Source: Clostridium beijerinckii
GTDB taxonomy: Bacteria > Bacillota > Clostridia > Clostridiales > Clostridiaceae
DNA: 64,000 nt
Direction of reading: 5' to 3'
Assembly (NCBI RefSeq): GCF_036699995.1
Contig: NZ_CP144906.1
Span: forward strand, 2,046,001-2,110,000
In this document: one piece after another, positions 62,846 to 64,000 of the stretch
Numbering within the stretch: position 1 is the first letter of the stretch
Layout: each line of letters opens with the position of its first letter
Notes under the pieces: model-generated
Seen by the model: the letters and a program-made list of their open reading frames with translations, nothing else
What the model was told of the DNA's origin: nothing
Databases searched by the model: none
Made by a program: the position numbers and the translations under genes

Positions 62846-62898
62846 TTTACGACCTCCGTATACTTGTATATTTATTATAATAACTATAATAGCTTAAG

Positions 62899-62931
62899 AA
62901 AACTGATTTATGTACTTTACACATCAGTTTT
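62899..62931. promoter_or_regulatory. Hairpin in the fba leader
   Basis: AAAACTGAT / ATCAGTTTT form a 9-bp stem, with an inner TGT/ACA pair. It lies 54 nt upstream of the fba start and downstream of the proposed promoter, so it should be in the fba 5' UTR. It could stabilise the mRNA or be regulatory. The plus strand has a T-run after it but no gene to terminate. Confidence 0.5.
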
Positions 62932-62938
62932 TCCTTTT

Positions 62939-62967
62939 TCAAACTTATTATACTCTAAAATTAGCTA
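62939..62967 (-). promoter_or_regulatory. Candidate fba promoter
   Basis: On the minus strand, TTTTCA, 17 nt and TATAAT can be read, with the -10 near 62948 and the -35 just above it. The -35 matches TTGACA at four of six positions. Coordinates are approximate. Confidence 0.45.
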
Positions 62968-63187
62968 TATGAAAACAATAAATTGAAAAATCTGCTTCTT
63001 TTAATAAGTCATATGTATCTTTATACGAAATTTACATAATATATATTTAGATAATAAAGAACTTATTTTATGAAAGAGTGGTAATATGTAGGATTATGTA
63101 TAAGAAAAAGATTTTTAAGGGAAAAATTGAAACATTCTAAAAATGATTAAGATGTTAAAATTTTATTACATGTGAGGAGGTCATTTT

Positions 63188-63691
63188 TTGTTTAACATAG
63201 GAGATAGAGTTGTATACCCAAGTCAAGGAATAGGAATAATTGATGTTATAGAAGAAAAAGAACTCAATGGTGAAAAAATAAAATGCTATATAATACACTT
63301 AATTAATAATACTATGAAGTTAACTTTGCCTATTAGTACAGCAAATACATCTAATATGAGGTTAATAAGTGATATTAAAACTTTGGAGAATAGCTTAAAA
63401 CATGTAGATAGATTTGTGGCGGAGGCAGAGAAGTTTTCTAAAATTAATTATAAAGAAAGAAGAAGCGTGAGCAAAATAAAAATAAAATCAGGTACATTTG
63501 ATGAATTTCTTGAATTAATCTTTGATCTAACACAATTAAAAAAATGGCATAGTTTAAATTCAAGTGAAAAACAAATGTTAAATTATATAAAGAAAATTGT
63601 TATAGAGGAGATAGCTCAAGCTAAAGGATTAACAAGCAATGAAGCTTCTGAGTTATTAGATCTTTCAATCAATTTAAATAAGTTAAGTTAA
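63188..63691 (+). CDS. CarD/CdnL family RNA-polymerase-binding regulator
   Basis: A 167-aa protein. The N-terminal Tudor-like RNAP-interaction domain is clear (FNIGDRVVYPSQGIGIIDVIEEKE, residues 1-60), followed by a helical C-terminal domain (SSEKQMLNYIKKIVIEEIAQAKGL) as in CarD. CarD-type proteins bind the RNA polymerase beta subunit and modulate open-complex stability, chiefly at rRNA and other promoters. The start is TTG at 63188, with GAGGAGG about 7 nt upstream and no closer ATG. It is unlinked to its usual partners. Confidence 0.9.
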   Translation: MFNIGDRVVYPSQGIGIIDVIEEKELNGEKIKCYIIHLINNTMKLTLPISTANTSNMRLISDIKTLENSLKHVDRFVAEAEKFSKINYKERRSVSKIKIKSGTFDEFLELIFDLTQLKKWHSLNSSEKQMLNYIKKIVIEEIAQAKGLTSNEASELLDLSINLNKLS

Positions 63692-63696
63692 AAGGT

Positions 63697-63724
63697 TTGC
63701 TATTTTACTGAAGTATGTTATAAT
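63697..63724 (+). promoter_or_regulatory. Promoter of the zinc-ribbon gene
   Basis: TTGCTA at 63697-63702, a 16-bp spacer and TATAAT at 63719-63724, with TGT before the -10 (extended -10), form a good vegetative promoter. It starts 6 bp after the stop of the CarD-like gene. Confidence 0.65.
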
Positions 63725-63824
63725 AGTTATTGTAAATAAAAGGTTTTTTATAGATATGTAAATTTCTCCTTTAGAGAATTATATGAATCAATATATTAAT
63801 CTTTAGTTAAAGGAGGAACTTTAT

Positions 63825-63980
63825 ATGACAGATAAGACTTTAGTATGCAGAGATTGTGGAGAAGAATTTGTTTTCACTGTGGGAGAACAAGAATTCTACC
63901 AAGAAAAAGGATTTACTAATGAACCTACAAGATGTATATCTTGCAGAAGAATTAAAAAGGAACAAAATAATAGAAGATAA
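63825..63980 (+). CDS. Zinc-ribbon miniprotein (51 aa)
   Basis: A short gene with AAAGGAGG 7-8 nt before its ATG. The 51-aa product has two CxxC pairs, Cys8/Cys11 (LVCRDCGEEFVF) and Cys37/Cys40 (TRCISCRRIKK), in the layout of the zf-CCHC-like/probable zinc-binding domain found in many small bacterial proteins: CxDCGxxFxFTxGEQxFYxxKGF between the pairs. It should bind one Zn2+ and has a basic tail. Function is unknown, with nucleic-acid binding possible. Own promoter at 63697-63724. Confidence 0.88.
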   Translation: MTDKTLVCRDCGEEFVFTVGEQEFYQEKGFTNEPTRCISCRRIKKEQNNRR

Positions 63981-64000
63981 TATTATTTTATTAAGAGTTG

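Larger units (their letters stand above)
62846..63187. other. Divergent intergenic region, fba to the CarD-like gene
   Basis: This 342-bp region contains the fba leader with a hairpin (62899-62931), a candidate fba promoter and, to the right, an A/T-rich stretch up to the GAGGAGG site of the CarD-like gene. I see no ORF. Confidence 0.5.

Noticed and set aside
1..64000. Prophage, insertion sequence or genomic island
   Set aside because: No integrase, transposase, phage structural gene, tRNA-linked attachment repeats or sustained base-composition shift is visible.

Overview
The window is low-GC, gene-dense DNA that reads as the chromosome of an anaerobic, spore-forming Firmicute, most likely Clostridium sensu stricto (close to the solventogenic or saccharolytic species; I cannot fix the species). 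Support comes from the A/T-rich codons, strong AGGAGG-type ribosome binding sites, short hairpin-plus-T-run terminators after most genes, spore genes (a Csp-type subtilase, GerW/YtfJ with its DUF2953 partner, DacF/DacB-type carboxypeptidases, a DUF4489-like protein), pyruvate:ferredoxin oxidoreductase and an [FeFe] hydrogenase. I see no phage, insertion sequence, CRISPR array, tRNA or rRNA. It looks like core chromosome rather than a mobile island.

Layout. 1-2.7 kb: the 3' end of a fructose-type PTS permease, an unrecognised 212-aa protein and a hemerythrin-like protein. 3-8.5 kb: an Rrf2 regulator divergent from a complete sufCBDSU iron-sulfur operon, whose promoter carries two matching dyads. 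8.9-12.5 kb: pyruvate:ferredoxin oxidoreductase. 12.7-18.4 kb: Csp-like protease, a broken DUF342-like remnant, superoxide dismutase, pentapeptide-repeat protein, DegV and a short-chain dehydrogenase. 18.8-23 kb: an ArsR-type regulator, a MATE exporter and a bifunctional glutathione synthase. 23-30 kb: unknown or spore-type small proteins, a two-gene Thr/Ser exporter, glyA and an isochorismatase-fold hydrolase. 30.6-38.2 kb: topB, two D,D-carboxypeptidases flanking scpAB, and gerW/ytfI. 38.4-40.6 kb: a two-gene flavin/iron-sulfur redox operon. 40.9-46.9 kb: YmaF-like protein, three tandem 34-bp repeats, a YjeM-like permease, a GntR/ABC operon and a Cys/Gly-rich miniprotein. 47-53 kb: pseudouridine synthase, RpiR regulator, CCA-adding enzyme, a FIST sensor paired with a soluble chemoreceptor, and ComFB. 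53-64 kb: TPM and LemA proteins, CorA, a Ca2+/H+ exchanger, glyoxalase I, a class B PBP, a group-B-like [FeFe] hydrogenase, class II aldolase, a CarD-like regulator and a zinc-ribbon miniprotein.

How it fits together. Sugar uptake and class II aldolase feed pyruvate to the pyruvate:ferredoxin oxidoreductase. Reduced ferredoxin can be reoxidised by hydrogenase, and Suf supplies the clusters all of these need. Hemerythrin, superoxide dismutase, glutathione synthesis and glyoxalase form an oxygen/electrophile defence layer.

Most informative non-coding signals: the two operator-like dyads over the suf promoter; the promoter with ATAGAT/ATCTAT repeats before arsR; a hairpin that hides the gerW ribosome binding site right after the upstream stop codon; a palindromic terminator that encodes the same C-terminus for two convergent genes; and the 34-bp tandem repeats. 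I found no convincing wholly new system. The best candidates for under-described biology are the redox pair at 38.4-40.6 kb, the FIST/chemoreceptor pair, the arsR-MATE-gshF cluster and the tandem repeats.
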